Shown here: in pieces, positions 1 to 9,073 of the stretch
How the letters are laid out: each line of letters starts with the position of its first letter
Numbering within the stretch: the first letter of the stretch is position 1
Origin: Gammaproteobacteria bacterium
GTDB lineage: Bacteria; Pseudomonadota; Gammaproteobacteria; UBA12402
Assembly (NCBI GenBank): GCA_028282395.1
Contig: JANQHY010000092.1
Span: 1-19,287 of the forward strand
Direction: 5' to 3'
DNA: 19,287 bases
Made by a program: the position numbers and the translations under genes
The notes under the pieces: generated by a model
The model's database searches: none
What the model saw: the letters and a program-made list of their open reading frames with translations, nothing else
Told to the model about the DNA's origin: nothing

Positions 1-285
1 TAGCCGTCCTGCTACGATATAACAGGTATGATCGCCATGCGGAACAGCCTCATGGCCGCAATTTTCTCCATGCACATGGCCTGCACAGTCCATAAGTGGT
101 TGACAAGTATTAGGATTAGCTGCGGAAATCTCGATAATGTGTTCTTCATATTCACCAGCACTATTAGCATGATGCAAATGACCATCATGGATATAGTCAA
201 AATGATCGCCGTGACGAATTCTGTTGTGGCCACAGTTCTCACCATGCTTATGTTGATGATTTTCATGCTTTTTACAATGTGACAT
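1..285 (-). CDS. His/Cys-rich metal-binding repeat protein, 3' end off the left edge
   Basis: I read an open frame of 95 codons from ATG at 283-285 that runs off the window without a stop. A strong GGAGG ribosome-binding site lies 5 nt upstream. The protein is packed with His and Cys and carries the same motif twice, HGENCGH-x4-HGDH, at residues 14-28 and 72-86. The first copy is followed by FDYIHDGHLHH. Proteins with this HGxxCGH...HGDHxDYLxxGHLHH pattern are widespread in proteobacteria and look like small cytosolic zinc, nickel or copper binders; I know no proven function. The second copy is degenerate downstream (TCYIVAGRL instead of the xDYxxxGHL form). There is no signal peptide. Overlapping frames on both strands here are shadows: only this frame has both a good ribosome-binding site and a coherent motif pattern. 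Confidence is high that it codes, moderate on metal binding. Confidence 0.82.
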   Translation of the reverse strand, partial: MSHCKKHENHQHKHGENCGHNRIRHGDHFDYIHDGHLHHANSAGEYEEHIIEISAANPNTCQPLMDCAGHVHGENCGHEAVPHGDHTCYIVAGRL

Positions 286-300
286 AGTGTCCTCCAGTTC

Positions 301-312
301 TATTGTTCAATA
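301..312. promoter_or_regulatory. Short inverted repeat upstream of the His-rich gene
   Basis: A perfect TATTG-TT-CAATA palindrome lies just upstream of the ribosome-binding site of the minus-strand His-rich gene. A TATAAT hexamer on the minus strand at 330-335 could be its -10 element, though no convincing -35 is seen. The palindrome falls about where transcript would start or run early, so it could be an operator, but its short length makes chance plausible. No recognisable Zur or NikR box was found. Confidence 0.2.
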
Positions 313-412
313 CCATTAAGCGTGGCCTAATTATAGACCATTTTGTTGTACTATTCTAGCCTTTGGCTGAGACGATGGTTTTCCCAAACTGATCACCTAA
401 TTGAGACAGCGC

Positions 413-2470
413 TTACCCTCGCATCTTTGGGCTTTTGTCCAACTGTTTAATATATTTTTCGACTTCAATAGCAGAGGTAGCTTTCTTAATGCCACCATTA
501 CGTCTATTAAAAATACCGCCGATAGCTTTCTGGGAAGGATTTTGTATTTTAGCGCCTTTTTTAACTTTTCCTTTTGAATAACTCTCCTGTTTAGTATCAC
601 TACTCAGTGCATCTCTTAAATGTTTATAAGCAGTGACATCATCTGCTGAAAAATTCTTGCTATTACAATCCATAATCAATCCAATACAAATCTCCTTTAC
701 TTTTTCTTTAGCAACTGCCGCTTTTCTTTGATTCTTCTCCCCACCCTTTTTCTCCAATTTCGTGATCTTTGCTTCCAATCTAACCACCTGTTCAAGAACT
801 TTTCTAGCTAGCTTTCCTGCTTTCGTATCAACATTATTGTAAGGACTCTGCAGCTTCAACTCCAAGAGCTTTCTCTGTATGGCAATCTCTTTCTGAATTT
901 CGGCCCAAGTTTGAGTGCATTTCTCTCCACTCTCTCTATCTTTAAAGCTAGAAAATTTTTTAGGAACTTTTATTGGATCGAACATTTTTTCTTTTAATGT
1001 CTCATCTATCTCATCAAGATGCTCCATAGTTAGACATGAACGTATCGTTTTCATAACATCGTCCTTAAACTCTTTTTGAGCATACCTAGCTCTCTTATAA
1101 GGGTCGTTATGCCATGCTCGTTTATAAGATCGATGGTGTTTTTTATCAATTTCCTTAGCAGTTAGGCCGTAAGATTGTTCAATTGCTGAAAAACTTTTGG
1201 TTATACTCTCCTGAGTTTTTCTGGCATTGGTTCCACTTGGAACAACCTCTTCTGGAGAAGTGGTCATGGTGCTTTGTGAGCTAACATCATTATGGTGCTC
1301 AGCTTTACTATGCAAGATTTGGTGAATTGAGCTAGTTGAATTGCTGTTAATGGATTTATCAGTATGGCTATTTTCATTAACAATAGTCTTGGCCAAATCG
1401 TGCTGAGATTGTATAGTTTTTCCACTGCGACTGCTTAGGCTTATGCTATTAACATTGAATTTAATATCGTTTAGATCATCTACATCTTTATTTCTGCTAA
1501 CAGAGAGTGGATTTGGAGAATTGGAACCAGACTGAATAGTCATATCATTCTTATCAATTTTCGTTGATATACCTATTTTCTGCTCTTTCTTTGTCTCAAT
1601 TACTCCATTATTGACTTGGTTATCCTGAATGGGTTTCTTAGAAAGAGTGATGCTATGCTCATGATCGTCAATATTACTACCGATAGGTTTATTGCTATGG
1701 AGATCAGGATTGAAGGCATTATGGTTAGTGTATTCGTTATCATCATACTCATTGGCACTCTCTATTCGACTATTTTCCTGCTTCAATTGCAATTGATTTT
1801 TTTGCTCACGATTTGATGAGGATACAGAAAGACTCATAAACGTCTTCGAGCGCGGCTCTATCTCGCCAAAATACCCCCCTATACTTTTGTCTATATGATT
1901 AAAGTCGGTTAAAAGATTCTCATTTATCTTCTCTATTTGATCATAAGTTTCATCATAAAGGTCATCAAACTTCTCTTGCCATACTTTGTAAGCATCAATA
2001 TCGTTTACTTCCTCCTGAATTAACTTATCAAGTTCTTCGTAGAGCAATGATAAACTATCAATTTCAGCGAGCTCATCTTTCAGTTTTTTCAAATTATCTT
2101 TAATCGCAATAACTTCCTCACTCTCATAAATTTTCGGCTCAAATTCCTTGATAAAAGCATTTGACCTCTCTACAAACTCCTGCAAATCTTTTTCAAACTC
2201 CTCTTTTACCCTTTTGTTCAACGGCGCAGAATCTTTTATAAGGGCATTAAAGGCATCATCAAAATTAAAAATCCAATCGGCATAGTCATCATACTCATCA
2301 GAATTTTGCTGCGCATTTTGGCACAAGTTATCTAACTCTTGTAAAGCATTTATTAAGACAGCAACGACAATGCCTTTTTTATCTTTTTTCTGCCACTTTT
2401 TTGTTGAGTATTTCTCTATTTTCTGTTGTAAAAGACTACGAATGTTATTAATTTCTGAGCTGGCGTACAC
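413..2470 (-). CDS. Unrecognised 685-residue coiled-coil protein, candidate effector-like
   Basis: I do not recognise a family. GTG start with AGGTGG about 7 nt upstream and a good promoter further up. Three parts are visible. Residues 1-205 are acidic and strongly helical, with heptad-like stretches at about 85-190, suggesting a coiled coil. Residues 210-425 are rich in Ser, Asn, His and Asp and look disordered, with short recurring motifs (LSVS, SLSS). Residues 426-685 are basic and helical, with a Lys/Arg/Glu segment at 520-600 and a Gly/Lys-rich tail. There is no signal peptide and no clear membrane segment. Residues 430-480 faintly resemble a J-domain in which HPD is HND (454-456). The gene is visibly more AT-rich than the gat operon and stands alone. 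This architecture is common among type IV effectors of Legionella-like bacteria, but no secretion signal is proven; a structural or cytoskeletal protein is also possible. Confidence 0.85.
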   Translation of the reverse strand: MYASSEINNIRSLLQQKIEKYSTKKWQKKDKKGIVVAVLINALQELDNLCQNAQQNSDEYDDYADWIFNFDDAFNALIKDSAPLNKRVKEEFEKDLQEFVERSNAFIKEFEPKIYESEEVIAIKDNLKKLKDELAEIDSLSLLYEELDKLIQEEVNDIDAYKVWQEKFDDLYDETYDQIEKINENLLTDFNHIDKSIGGYFGEIEPRSKTFMSLSVSSSNREQKNQLQLKQENSRIESANEYDDNEYTNHNAFNPDLHSNKPIGSNIDDHEHSITLSKKPIQDNQVNNGVIETKKEQKIGISTKIDKNDMTIQSGSNSPNPLSVSRNKDVDDLNDIKFNVNSISLSSRSGKTIQSQHDLAKTIVNENSHTDKSINSNSTSSIHQILHSKAEHHNDVSSQSTMTTSPEEVVPSGTNARKTQESITKSFSAIEQSYGLTAKEIDKKHHRSYKRAWHNDPYKRARYAQKEFKDDVMKTIRSCLTMEHLDEIDETLKEKMFDPIKVPKKFSSFKDRESGEKCTQTWAEIQKEIAIQRKLLELKLQSPYNNVDTKAGKLARKVLEQVVRLEAKITKLEKKGGEKNQRKAAVAKEKVKEICIGLIMDCNSKNFSADDVTAYKHLRDALSSDTKQESYSKGKVKKGAKIQNPSQKAIGGIFNRRNGGIKKATSAIEVEKYIKQLDKSPKMRG

Positions 2471-2492
2471 TTTTCACCACCTAAAAGAAAAT

Positions 2493-2511
2493 ATTACAAT
2501 CTTGTTGTAAT
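2493..2511. promoter_or_regulatory. Perfect inverted repeat at the predicted transcription start of the 685-residue gene
   Basis: ATTACAA (2493-2499), a 5-nt spacer, then TTGTAAT (2505-2511) form a perfect palindrome. It overlaps the last two bases of the minus-strand -10 box and covers the predicted start of transcription at about 2503. That is a classic operator position for a repressor. It could instead be a weak leader hairpin. No regulator is named by the sequence. Confidence 0.4.
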
Positions 2512-2538
2512 TATACTACATTTTTACATATAATACAA
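2510..2538 (-). promoter_or_regulatory. Sigma70-type promoter of the 685-residue gene
   Basis: On the minus strand, TTGTAT (2533-2538) and a perfect TATAAT (2510-2515) are separated by exactly 17 bp. This predicts a leader of about 33 nt before the GTG start, containing the AGGTGG ribosome-binding site. It is the best-formed promoter in the window. Confidence 0.65.
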
Positions 2539-2641
2539 ATTTTTCAACTACTTGATGCATCTTAACAGAGCCCAAGGAGCTGATTTTAATCAAAAAAATA
2601 AAAATAAATTTATTGCTATAATATGCCGATCTATTTTTGCG

Positions 2642-4090
2642 TTACATATTAATATGGCAGGAATAGACAAAAATCTGCCATTCATCGGTTCGACTATGGT
2701 GCTGTAGCAACTGCTGATGTAGACGCTTCAACAGCTTGCAATCATTTAATGGTGCTGGTGCTTTTTCAATCGGTGTAAGATTGAAATAGAGACCACGATC
2801 ATAATGAAAATTCGTTTTAGCTTGCTGCCACCAATAGAAGTACTGATGCGCAGTAGGCGTTAAACCAAATACTTGATATCGTTTACCAGGCAAAAAAGCG
2901 GCAAGATAGGCGCCGAGGCCGTACGAACCAGTGATAAATAATGGCTGCTGCTGATAAAGCTGTGGCGGTAATTGTTGCAATAGATTACGTGCCACTGCCG
3001 GTGGCATAAAAACTGCCGGAATGGTAACGGATCTCGGTAACGATTTAAATGCAGCCAGTGGTTCAACACGCAACATAATCAAAACTGTCACTGTTGGTAT
3101 GGCTAAAGCTATTAAGAATGCACTGCGCAACCAGCGTGACTGCATACCACGGTGACATAATGGCCCCAGCAGTAAAGCATTGGTAAACATAAATGGTGCA
3201 TTCCAACTAGGCAGTGTTAACGAGAAAAATCCACTGAATAAAAAGAAAACCCAGGTAACAAATGTTGGCAGTAATAGCAAACGTAGTCGCTGATCACTCA
3301 TTATTTCACGATAATGAACTGCCAAAACATACAACAGCGCAATGAAAGCAACATTGGCACCAGTAATTGAGTCATGCAAATACTTGACGATATTTACCCA
3401 GGCAGAAAGGTGATAAGTTGCAAAGCCATGCGCAAGCTGATAATGAAACGAAGCCCAACCGTGTTGCCAGTTCCATACCAGTAGCGGTGAACAAATTACT
3501 AACGTTATTAATATTGCAAGGTAGCTATGCGGACTACGCCAAACAAAACGGTAATTTTTTTCAAGGATGCATAGCAGCAACATAGAGATTAATAACAGCA
3601 CACCGGTGTATTTCGATAACAACAACAAACCAGCGAAAACAGCGCAATAGTAGTAGTAACGCCGCTGTTTTAATCTGACTAATTGCACAAAGGCGTAAAA
3701 TGTTAGTGCCCAGAACATAATAAGCGGGGTATCATATACTACATGGACAAAGAAAGTGTTGACCACATTCAGGGTTAACAACCAGATCATCATTGCCATA
3801 GATGCCGCCGCACTATTAAACAACTGCCGACCTAAACGAAAAATCACGCCGGCAGTCACAATAATAGCGATTAATAGCAATAGATCGAGGCTATAAACGT
3901 GATTACCAAAAATTGTCGTTAATGCCCTTATTGCATAGGCGATTAATGGCGGCCCATCATAATAGGAGAGCGCTAGATGGTAACTCCAGTCCCAATAGTA
4001 ATAGCTATCGCCATTAAGCGGCTGGCCACTGATAAAAACCACAAACACAAATAAATAGAGGAGTAAAAAAATTTTAGTGCTATACGACAT
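2642..4090 (-). CDS. PMT/ArnT-like GT-C membrane glycosyltransferase (glycosyltransferase family 39-type)
   Basis: A 482-residue polytopic inner-membrane protein. The N-terminus has one membrane helix (about 6-22), then a periplasmic segment with the family signature: an acidic residue, a YYYWDWSYHLALSYYDGPPL stretch and the next helices. Members transfer a sugar from a polyprenyl-phosphate donor to protein or lipid A on the periplasmic side. About ten further hydrophobic segments follow, then a soluble C-terminus of about 100 residues, matching the length and layout of the family. Two signature positions differ from what I expect: the usual DE pair is D28-S29, and the usual DHPP is DGPP (45-48). 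The acceptor cannot be predicted. ATG at 4088-4090 is chosen; the GTG one codon upstream is possible, and neither has a strong ribosome-binding site. It is monocistronic, with no sugar-pathway genes nearby. Confidence 0.85.
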   Translation of the reverse strand: MSYSTKIFLLLYLFVFVVFISGQPLNGDSYYYWDWSYHLALSYYDGPPLIAYAIRALTTIFGNHVYSLDLLLLIAIIVTAGVIFRLGRQLFNSAAASMAMMIWLLTLNVVNTFFVHVVYDTPLIMFWALTFYAFVQLVRLKQRRYYYYCAVFAGLLLLSKYTGVLLLISMLLLCILEKNYRFVWRSPHSYLAILITLVICSPLLVWNWQHGWASFHYQLAHGFATYHLSAWVNIVKYLHDSITGANVAFIALLYVLAVHYREIMSDQRLRLLLLPTFVTWVFFLFSGFFSLTLPSWNAPFMFTNALLLGPLCHRGMQSRWLRSAFLIALAIPTVTVLIMLRVEPLAAFKSLPRSVTIPAVFMPPAVARNLLQQLPPQLYQQQPLFITGSYGLGAYLAAFLPGKRYQVFGLTPTAHQYFYWWQQAKTNFHYDRGLYFNLTPIEKAPAPLNDCKLLKRLHQQLLQHHSRTDEWQIFVYSCHINM

Positions 4091-4093
4091 CAC

Positions 4094-4508
4094 TTTTATC
4101 TAAAAGGTAGATTCAATTCTCAAACTTTAGCATAACGCATAATTTATACTATTAATAGCTAGTAATCCGATGCAATGAAAAGTACGATTTTTTCAGACTT
4201 TTTTACGCCCGTTCAGCTCGCTAAAAATGCTGAGCTGCATCACTAACTACATCGCCCCACAACAACTACTCTCGTCGTCCTGTGACTCGATCGCTGGACG
4301 ACGGTCCTGAAGTTCGCGGGAAGATGTGGATGGCTGTCGTGGAACGTCAAAATGAGCGATTGACATGGAACAACGGCATCGGTAGTCATCACAGAGTCAT
4401 ATGAGTAAAAGCCAAATTTTTAATCATCTCGGGTGATTTCAGCCAGCTTTCCTTTCCCGTTAAAAGCGATTATAATGGCCCCCTCTGGTAGATGAACGAG
4501 ATAACAAC
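4094..4508. other. Intergenic region with a GC-rich, hairpin-bearing island
   Basis: This 415-bp gap separates divergent genes. The left part is AT-rich leader for the glycosyltransferase. From about 4208 to 4420 base composition shifts to visibly higher GC. CAGCTC (4214-4219) pairs with GAGCTG (4232-4237), and CGTCGTCC (4273-4280) pairs perfectly with GGACGACG (4296-4303) around a 15-nt loop. Short open frames exist on both strands (4234-4404 plus, 4243-4389 minus), with no clear ribosome-binding site or recognisable product. The island may be a dispersed repeat, a small RNA or a gene remnant; it does not match any RNA gene I know. Confidence 0.45.
4471..4476 (+). promoter_or_regulatory. Probable -10 box for the gatCAB operon
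   Basis: A perfect TATAAT lies 32 nt before the gatC start, within the only intergenic space upstream of the operon. The -35 region is poor (CTTTCC or TTTCCT at an 17-18-bp spacing), so the promoter would be of moderate strength or activator-dependent. Confidence 0.45.
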
Positions 4509-4793
4509 ATGGCAATTAATGTGAATGAAGTCGCCCATCTGGCGCGGCTACAGATCGAAGCGGATGCTATTGAAACGGTTCGCGATAAACTGGAACAGAT
4601 CAAAACTCTGGTCGAACATATCAATTCGGTTGATACCAGCGATGTCACACCGATGTCGCACCCCTTTGATCAGCTACAGCGGTTACGTACCGATGACGTT
4701 AGTGAAACTGATCAGCGTCAACGGCTACAGCAAGTCGCCCCATTAACCGAAGCTGGGCTGTATCTAGTGCCCAAAGTTATTGAGAGAGAGTAG
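4509..4793 (+). CDS. gatC: Asp/Glu-tRNA amidotransferase subunit C
   Basis: A 94-residue protein, the normal size for GatC. It wraps between GatA and GatB and stabilises the GatCAB complex, which amidates Glu-tRNA(Gln) and, in some bacteria, Asp-tRNA(Asn) in the cytosol. The family pattern is clear: VxxLARLxI near the N-terminus (residues 8-16), then [17 protein letters not shown] around 51-67 and the C-terminal [16 protein letters not shown]. The ribosome-binding site before ATG is weak (GAG in a purine-rich stretch). It is the first gene of the run; gatA starts 5 bp after its stop. Confidence 0.96.
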   Translation: MAINVNEVAHLARLQIEADAIETVRDKLEQIKTLVEHINSVDTSDVTPMSHPFDQLQRLRTDDVSETDQRQRLQQVAPLTEAGLYLVPKVIERE

Positions 4794-4798
4794 TTACT

Positions 4799-6250
4799 AT
4801 GCACAACCATACCCTGGCCCAACTGGCCGAAAAACTGCAGCAAGGCGCCTGCTCCAGTGTGGAGCTAACTCGTGAAACACTGCGGCGTATTAACGAACAG
4901 GATGAGAAGCTAAACGCATTTATTACTGTCTGTGAACAGGAAGCACTCGAGGCAGCCAAACAGGCTGATGCCATGCGCGCTGCTGGCAAAGCAACCGCAC
5001 TAACCGGCATTCCAATTGCTCACAAGGATATTCTCTGTACTGAAGGGGTTCGTACCACTGTTGCTTCACGGATGTTAAGCAACTATGTTTCACCTTATGA
5101 TGCTACCTGTGTTGCACAACTGAAAGCCGCAGGTGCTGTCATGGTTGGTAAAACCAACCTTGACGAGTTTGCCATGGGCTCTTCCAATGAGAACAGCCAC
5201 TTTAATCCATGTCGCAATCCATGGGACCTCAGCCGGGTGCCTGGTGGCTCCTCAGGCGGCTCAGCTGCAGCGGTAGCCGGACGGCTGGTGGTTGCTGCTA
5301 GCGGGACTGACACGGGTGGCTCAATTCGCCAACCGGCTGCGTTAACAGGTGTCACCGGGCTGAAACCAACCTATGGGCGTGTTTCACGTTATGGCTTAAT
5401 CGCATTTGCCTCCAGTCTCGACCAGGCTGGCCCATTAACCCAAACTGCTGAAGATGCAGCAATGATGCTGCAAGCGATGGCCGGTTTTGATCAACGTGAC
5501 TCCACTTCGATTGACCAGGCGGTTCCGGACTACTGTGCTACCCTCAACGACTCACTTGAGGGGTTAAAAATTGGCTTGCCCAAAGAGTATTTTGATAAAA
5601 TTGATAGCCGCGTCGTAGATACGATTCTCGCGGGAGTAGAAGAGCTGAAAAAACTCGGCGCCAGTGTTAAAGAGGTCTCTCTACCACACACCTCTCTCGC
5701 AGTATCAGCCTATTATGTCATTGCACCGGCAGAAGCCTCGTCAAATTTGGCACGTTTTGATGGCGTGCGTTATGGCCACCGCTGTGATAATCCAAAAAAT
5801 CTTACTGACTTTTATAAACGCAACCGCAGTGAAGGATTTGGTAGTGAAGTACAGCGACGTATTCTCATCGGTACCTATGTGCTTTCTGCTGGCTACTACG
5901 ATGCCTACTATCTGAAGGCACAAAAAATTCGGCGTTTAATTAGTCAAGACTTTCAAAATGCTTTTGAAGAGGTGGACGTACTGTTATCGCCTACTTCACC
6001 CACCACTGCATTTAAGTTGGGTGAACGCTCACATGATCTCATTGAAATGTATATGGCGGATGTTAACACCGTTGCAACGAATCTGGCCGGGCTGCCAGGC
6101 TTATCACTACCTGCAGGTTTTATTGATGGTCTTCCAGTAGGAATGCAATTAATTGGTAACCATTTTAGCGAAGCAAAACTGCTAAATGTTGGTCACCGCT
6201 ATCAACAAGTAAGCGATTGGCACCAAAAATTGCCACCAACATTTGAATAG
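4799..6250 (+). CDS. gatA: Asp/Glu-tRNA amidotransferase subunit A (amidase)
   Basis: 483 residues, full length for GatA. This is the glutaminase subunit: it releases ammonia from glutamine and channels it to GatB. The amidase-signature triad is intact: Lys76 (in [10 protein letters not shown]), cis-Ser151 (in GGSSGGS) and nucleophile Ser175 (in [13 protein letters not shown]). The [17 protein letters not shown] segment (117-133) is typical of GatA rather than of other amidases. A GAGAGAG ribosome-binding site lies in the end of gatC. The presence of all three subunits implies that the organism makes Gln-tRNA by the indirect route, unless GlnRS is also encoded elsewhere and the complex serves Asn-tRNA. 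Confidence 0.98.
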   Translation: MHNHTLAQLAEKLQQGACSSVELTRETLRRINEQDEKLNAFITVCEQEALEAAKQADAMRAAGKATALTGIPIAHKDILCTEGVRTTVASRMLSNYVSPYDATCVAQLKAAGAVMVGKTNLDEFAMGSSNENSHFNPCRNPWDLSRVPGGSSGGSAAAVAGRLVVAASGTDTGGSIRQPAALTGVTGLKPTYGRVSRYGLIAFASSLDQAGPLTQTAEDAAMMLQAMAGFDQRDSTSIDQAVPDYCATLNDSLEGLKIGLPKEYFDKIDSRVVDTILAGVEELKKLGASVKEVSLPHTSLAVSAYYVIAPAEASSNLARFDGVRYGHRCDNPKNLTDFYKRNRSEGFGSEVQRRILIGTYVLSAGYYDAYYLKAQKIRRLISQDFQNAFEEVDVLLSPTSPTTAFKLGERSHDLIEMYMADVNTVATNLAGLPGLSLPAGFIDGLPVGMQLIGNHFSEAKLLNVGHRYQQVSDWHQKLPPTFE

Positions 6251-6271
6251 ACGATTAAAGAGGTAATAGCT

Positions 6272-7717
6272 ATGCAATGGGAAACAGTAATCGGACTTGA
6301 AGTCCATGTGCAACTCAAAACAAACAGTAAACTCTTCTCTGGGGCGGCGACTGCTTTTGGCGCTGAGCCGAATGCGCAAGCATGTGCAATTGATCTTGCT
6401 TTACCGGGCGTATTGCCGGTACTTAACCATCAGGCTGTCCGCTTAGCGCTAAAGTTTGGTCAAGCCATTGATGCCGAGATTGCCAGATGCTCGATCTTTG
6501 CGCGCAAAAACTATTTTTATCCTGACCTACCGAAAGGCTATCAAATTAGTCAATATGAACTCCCTATTGTTGGTGAAGGCCATCTCGATGTTGTTATGGC
6601 TGATGACAGCAGCAAACGCATCGGCATTACCCGCGCCCACCTCGAAGAGGATGCAGGTAAATCATTACACGAAGATTTTCAGGGAATGAGTGGCATTGAT
6701 CTCAATCGTGCTGGTGTCCCACTATTAGAGATTGTTTCAGAGCCTGACATGCGCTCAGCAAAAGAGGCCATTGCCTATTTAAAAACACTCCACACCCTAG
6801 TGCGCTATCTTGATATCTCCGATGCTAATATGCAAGAGGGGTCGTTTCGCTGCGATGCGAATGTTTCAGTACGTCGTTATGGTGAAGAAGCGTTTGGCAC
6901 CCGCGCTGAAATTAAAAACCTTAATTCATTCCGTTTTATTGATCGCGCTATTGACTATGAAGTGGCCCGACAAATTAATTTAATTGAAAACGGCGGCAAA
7001 GTCGTGCAAGAGACACGACTCTATGATGCCGATAAAAATGAGACACGCAGTATGCGCGATAAAGAGGAAGCAAATGATTACCGCTACTTCCCCGATCCCG
7101 ATCTGCTGCCAGTGGAAATTACTGACGACATGCTTGAGAAAGCCAAACAATCTTTGCCTGAGTTACCACAACAAAAATTGCAACGGTTCCAGAACGATTA
7201 TCAACTCAATCGTCAAGATGCCCTACTATTAACCTCCGACATTGAATTAGCTCACTACTTTGAAAGTGTTGTTGAGAGTGAAGGCGTCGGTAAAGGTTCT
7301 GCCAAACTAGTCGCTAACTGGATACTAACCGAGCTCTTAGCACTGTTAAATAAAGCTCACTTGACAATTAAACAGAGCCCAATCAATCCAGCATTACTAG
7401 CAGGCTTAATCGCACGCATTACTGATAACACAATTTCTGGGAAAATTGCTAAAACTGTTTTTGCTGCCATGTGGGATGGTGAAGGCAGTGCGGATGAAAT
7501 TATCGACAAACAGGGATTAAAACAGATTACTGATAGTTCGGCAATTGAAAAAATTGTTGATGAGGTGATCGCTGCTAGCCCTAATCAACTACAACAGTAC
7601 CGCAGCGGTAAAGATAAACTATTTGGTTATTTTGTCGGCCAGGTAATGAAAGCCACACAGGGTAAAGCAAATCCACAACAGGTCAATGAACTACTACGCA
7701 AAAAACTACAATCTTAA
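6272..7717 (+). CDS. gatB: Asp/Glu-tRNA amidotransferase subunit B
   Basis: 481 residues, complete. GatB phosphorylates the misacylated Glu (or Asp) on tRNA with ATP and then amidates it with ammonia from GatA. The N-terminal signature [13 protein letters not shown] holds Glu10 and His12, and HLEED holds Glu125, residues at the metal/active site of characterised GatB. Other family blocks are [10 protein letters not shown] (82-91), [11 protein letters not shown] (145-155) and [11 protein letters not shown] (189-199). The C-terminal about 150 residues are the helical YqeY-like tRNA-binding domain, ending in [10 protein letters not shown]. An AGAGG ribosome-binding site precedes ATG. miaB follows 12 bp after the stop. 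Confidence 0.98.
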   Translation: MQWETVIGLEVHVQLKTNSKLFSGAATAFGAEPNAQACAIDLALPGVLPVLNHQAVRLALKFGQAIDAEIARCSIFARKNYFYPDLPKGYQISQYELPIVGEGHLDVVMADDSSKRIGITRAHLEEDAGKSLHEDFQGMSGIDLNRAGVPLLEIVSEPDMRSAKEAIAYLKTLHTLVRYLDISDANMQEGSFRCDANVSVRRYGEEAFGTRAEIKNLNSFRFIDRAIDYEVARQINLIENGGKVVQETRLYDADKNETRSMRDKEEANDYRYFPDPDLLPVEITDDMLEKAKQSLPELPQQKLQRFQNDYQLNRQDALLLTSDIELAHYFESVVESEGVGKGSAKLVANWILTELLALLNKAHLTIKQSPINPALLAGLIARITDNTISGKIAKTVFAAMWDGEGSADEIIDKQGLKQITDSSAIEKIVDEVIAASPNQLQQYRSGKDKLFGYFVGQVMKATQGKANPQQVNELLRKKLQS

Positions 7718-7729
7718 TGAGGTGAGAAT

Positions 7730-9073
7730 GTGAGCGCCAGCGCAGCAAAAAAACTTTATATTAAAACTCATGGCTGTCAAATGAATGAGTATGACTCCTC
7801 ACGCATGGCCGATGCACTCAGCGCAATCGGAGCAGAAAAGACCGAGTTGCCGGAAGAGGCAGATATTATTCTACTAAACACCTGCTCAATCCGTGAAAAG
7901 GCCCAAGAGAAAGTGTTCTCTGAACTAGGACGCTGGAAAAAATTAAAGCAGCGCAACCCTAATCTAATTATTGGTGTTGGCGGCTGTGTAGCTAGCCAGG
8001 AAGGCAGCAATATTATTAGTCGTGCCCCGTATGTCGACCTGGTATTTGGCCCACAAACCCTGCATCGCTTACCGCAAATGATTGCCGATGCCAAAAAAGC
8101 GCGTCGTGCAGTTGTTGATGTCTCATTTCCAGAGATTGAAAAATTTGATCAGCTGCCACAACCAAAAGCGGATGGTGTCACAGCTTTTGTGTCGATTATG
8201 GAGGGTTGCAGCAAATACTGTAGCTTCTGTGTGGTACCCTACACCCGTGGTGAAGAGATCAGTCGCCATTTTGATGGGGTAATTACTGAATGTGTCGCAT
8301 TAGCACAACAGGGAGTACGCGAAATTAATCTACTCGGCCAAAATGTCAACGATTATCGTGGCCTGATGGACAGTGGCGATATTGCCGATCTAGCACTACT
8401 TATTCATTATGTTGCTGCCATTGATGGGATCGACCGTATCCGTTTTACCACATCGCATCCACTGGCTTTCTCACAGAATTTAATTGACGCCTACGCTGAA
8501 GTACCTGAGCTCGCCAACCATCTACATCTACCCGTGCAAAGTGGTAGCGATCGTATTTTAGCAGCAATGAAGCGTGGTTATACGGCACTGGAGTTTAAAT
8601 CAAAGATGCGCCGTTTACGTGCGGTCAGACCTGGCATCAGCCTCTCCTCCGATTTTATTGTCGGTTTTCCTGGCGAGAGCGCAGAAGATTTTGCTAAAAC
8701 GTTACAATTGGTTGAAGAGATCGGCTTTGATAACTCATTTAGCTTTATCTATAGCCCACGACCAGGGACGCCAGCAGCACGTTTAGTTGATACGACGCCA
8801 ATGGCGGAGAAAAAACAGCGCCTGGCACAACTACAACAGCTGTTAAATGATAGCAGTCAAAAAATTAGTACGGCAATGGTCGGCAGCCAACAACGTATTC
8901 TTGTTACTGGCCGGGCTAAAAAAGATCCTTCACAGTTAAGTGGTCGCACCGAAAACAACCGTGTGGTTAACTTTACTGCGGATGAGAAACTGATTGGTGA
9001 ATTTATTGATGTGGAGATTACTGAAGCGCTACCTAATTCATTACGTGGCGAGTTAATTCAAGGAGCATTATGA
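7730..9073 (+). CDS. miaB: tRNA-2-methylthio-N6-dimethylallyladenosine synthase
   Basis: 447 residues, GTG start preceded by GAGGTGAG. MiaB is a radical-SAM methylthiotransferase that turns i6A37 into ms2i6A37 in tRNAs reading UNN codons. The N-terminal UPF0004 domain has the three cluster ligands Cys16, Cys52 and Cys86 ([24 protein letters not shown]). The radical-SAM core has CSKYCSFC with Cys160, Cys164 and Cys167. The C-terminal part (about 380-445) is a TRAM domain. All six cysteines are present, so the enzyme should be active. Its stop overlaps the phoH start as ATGA, implying translational coupling. The miaB-ybeZ-ybeY-ybeX order matches E. coli and relatives. Confidence 0.98.
   Translation: MSASAAKKLYIKTHGCQMNEYDSSRMADALSAIGAEKTELPEEADIILLNTCSIREKAQEKVFSELGRWKKLKQRNPNLIIGVGGCVASQEGSNIISRAPYVDLVFGPQTLHRLPQMIADAKKARRAVVDVSFPEIEKFDQLPQPKADGVTAFVSIMEGCSKYCSFCVVPYTRGEEISRHFDGVITECVALAQQGVREINLLGQNVNDYRGLMDSGDIADLALLIHYVAAIDGIDRIRFTTSHPLAFSQNLIDAYAEVPELANHLHLPVQSGSDRILAAMKRGYTALEFKSKMRRLRAVRPGISLSSDFIVGFPGESAEDFAKTLQLVEEIGFDNSFSFIYSPRPGTPAARLVDTTPMAEKKQRLAQLQQLLNDSSQKISTAMVGSQQRILVTGRAKKDPSQLSGRTENNRVVNFTADEKLIGEFIDVEITEALPNSLRGELIQGAL

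Noticed and set aside
12..282. Two other 84-codon frames, one on each strand, over the His-rich gene
   Set aside because: Their sequences are Met/Ile-rich with no domain pattern or ribosome-binding site; they are shadows of the HGENCGH frame.
2685..2715. tRNA-like GGTTCGA motif
   Set aside because: No cloverleaf can be formed around it, and it lies within the coding end of the glycosyltransferase.
4208..4420. GC-rich island as 6S, 4.5S, tmRNA or RNase P RNA
   Set aside because: None of the conserved segments of these RNAs is visible.
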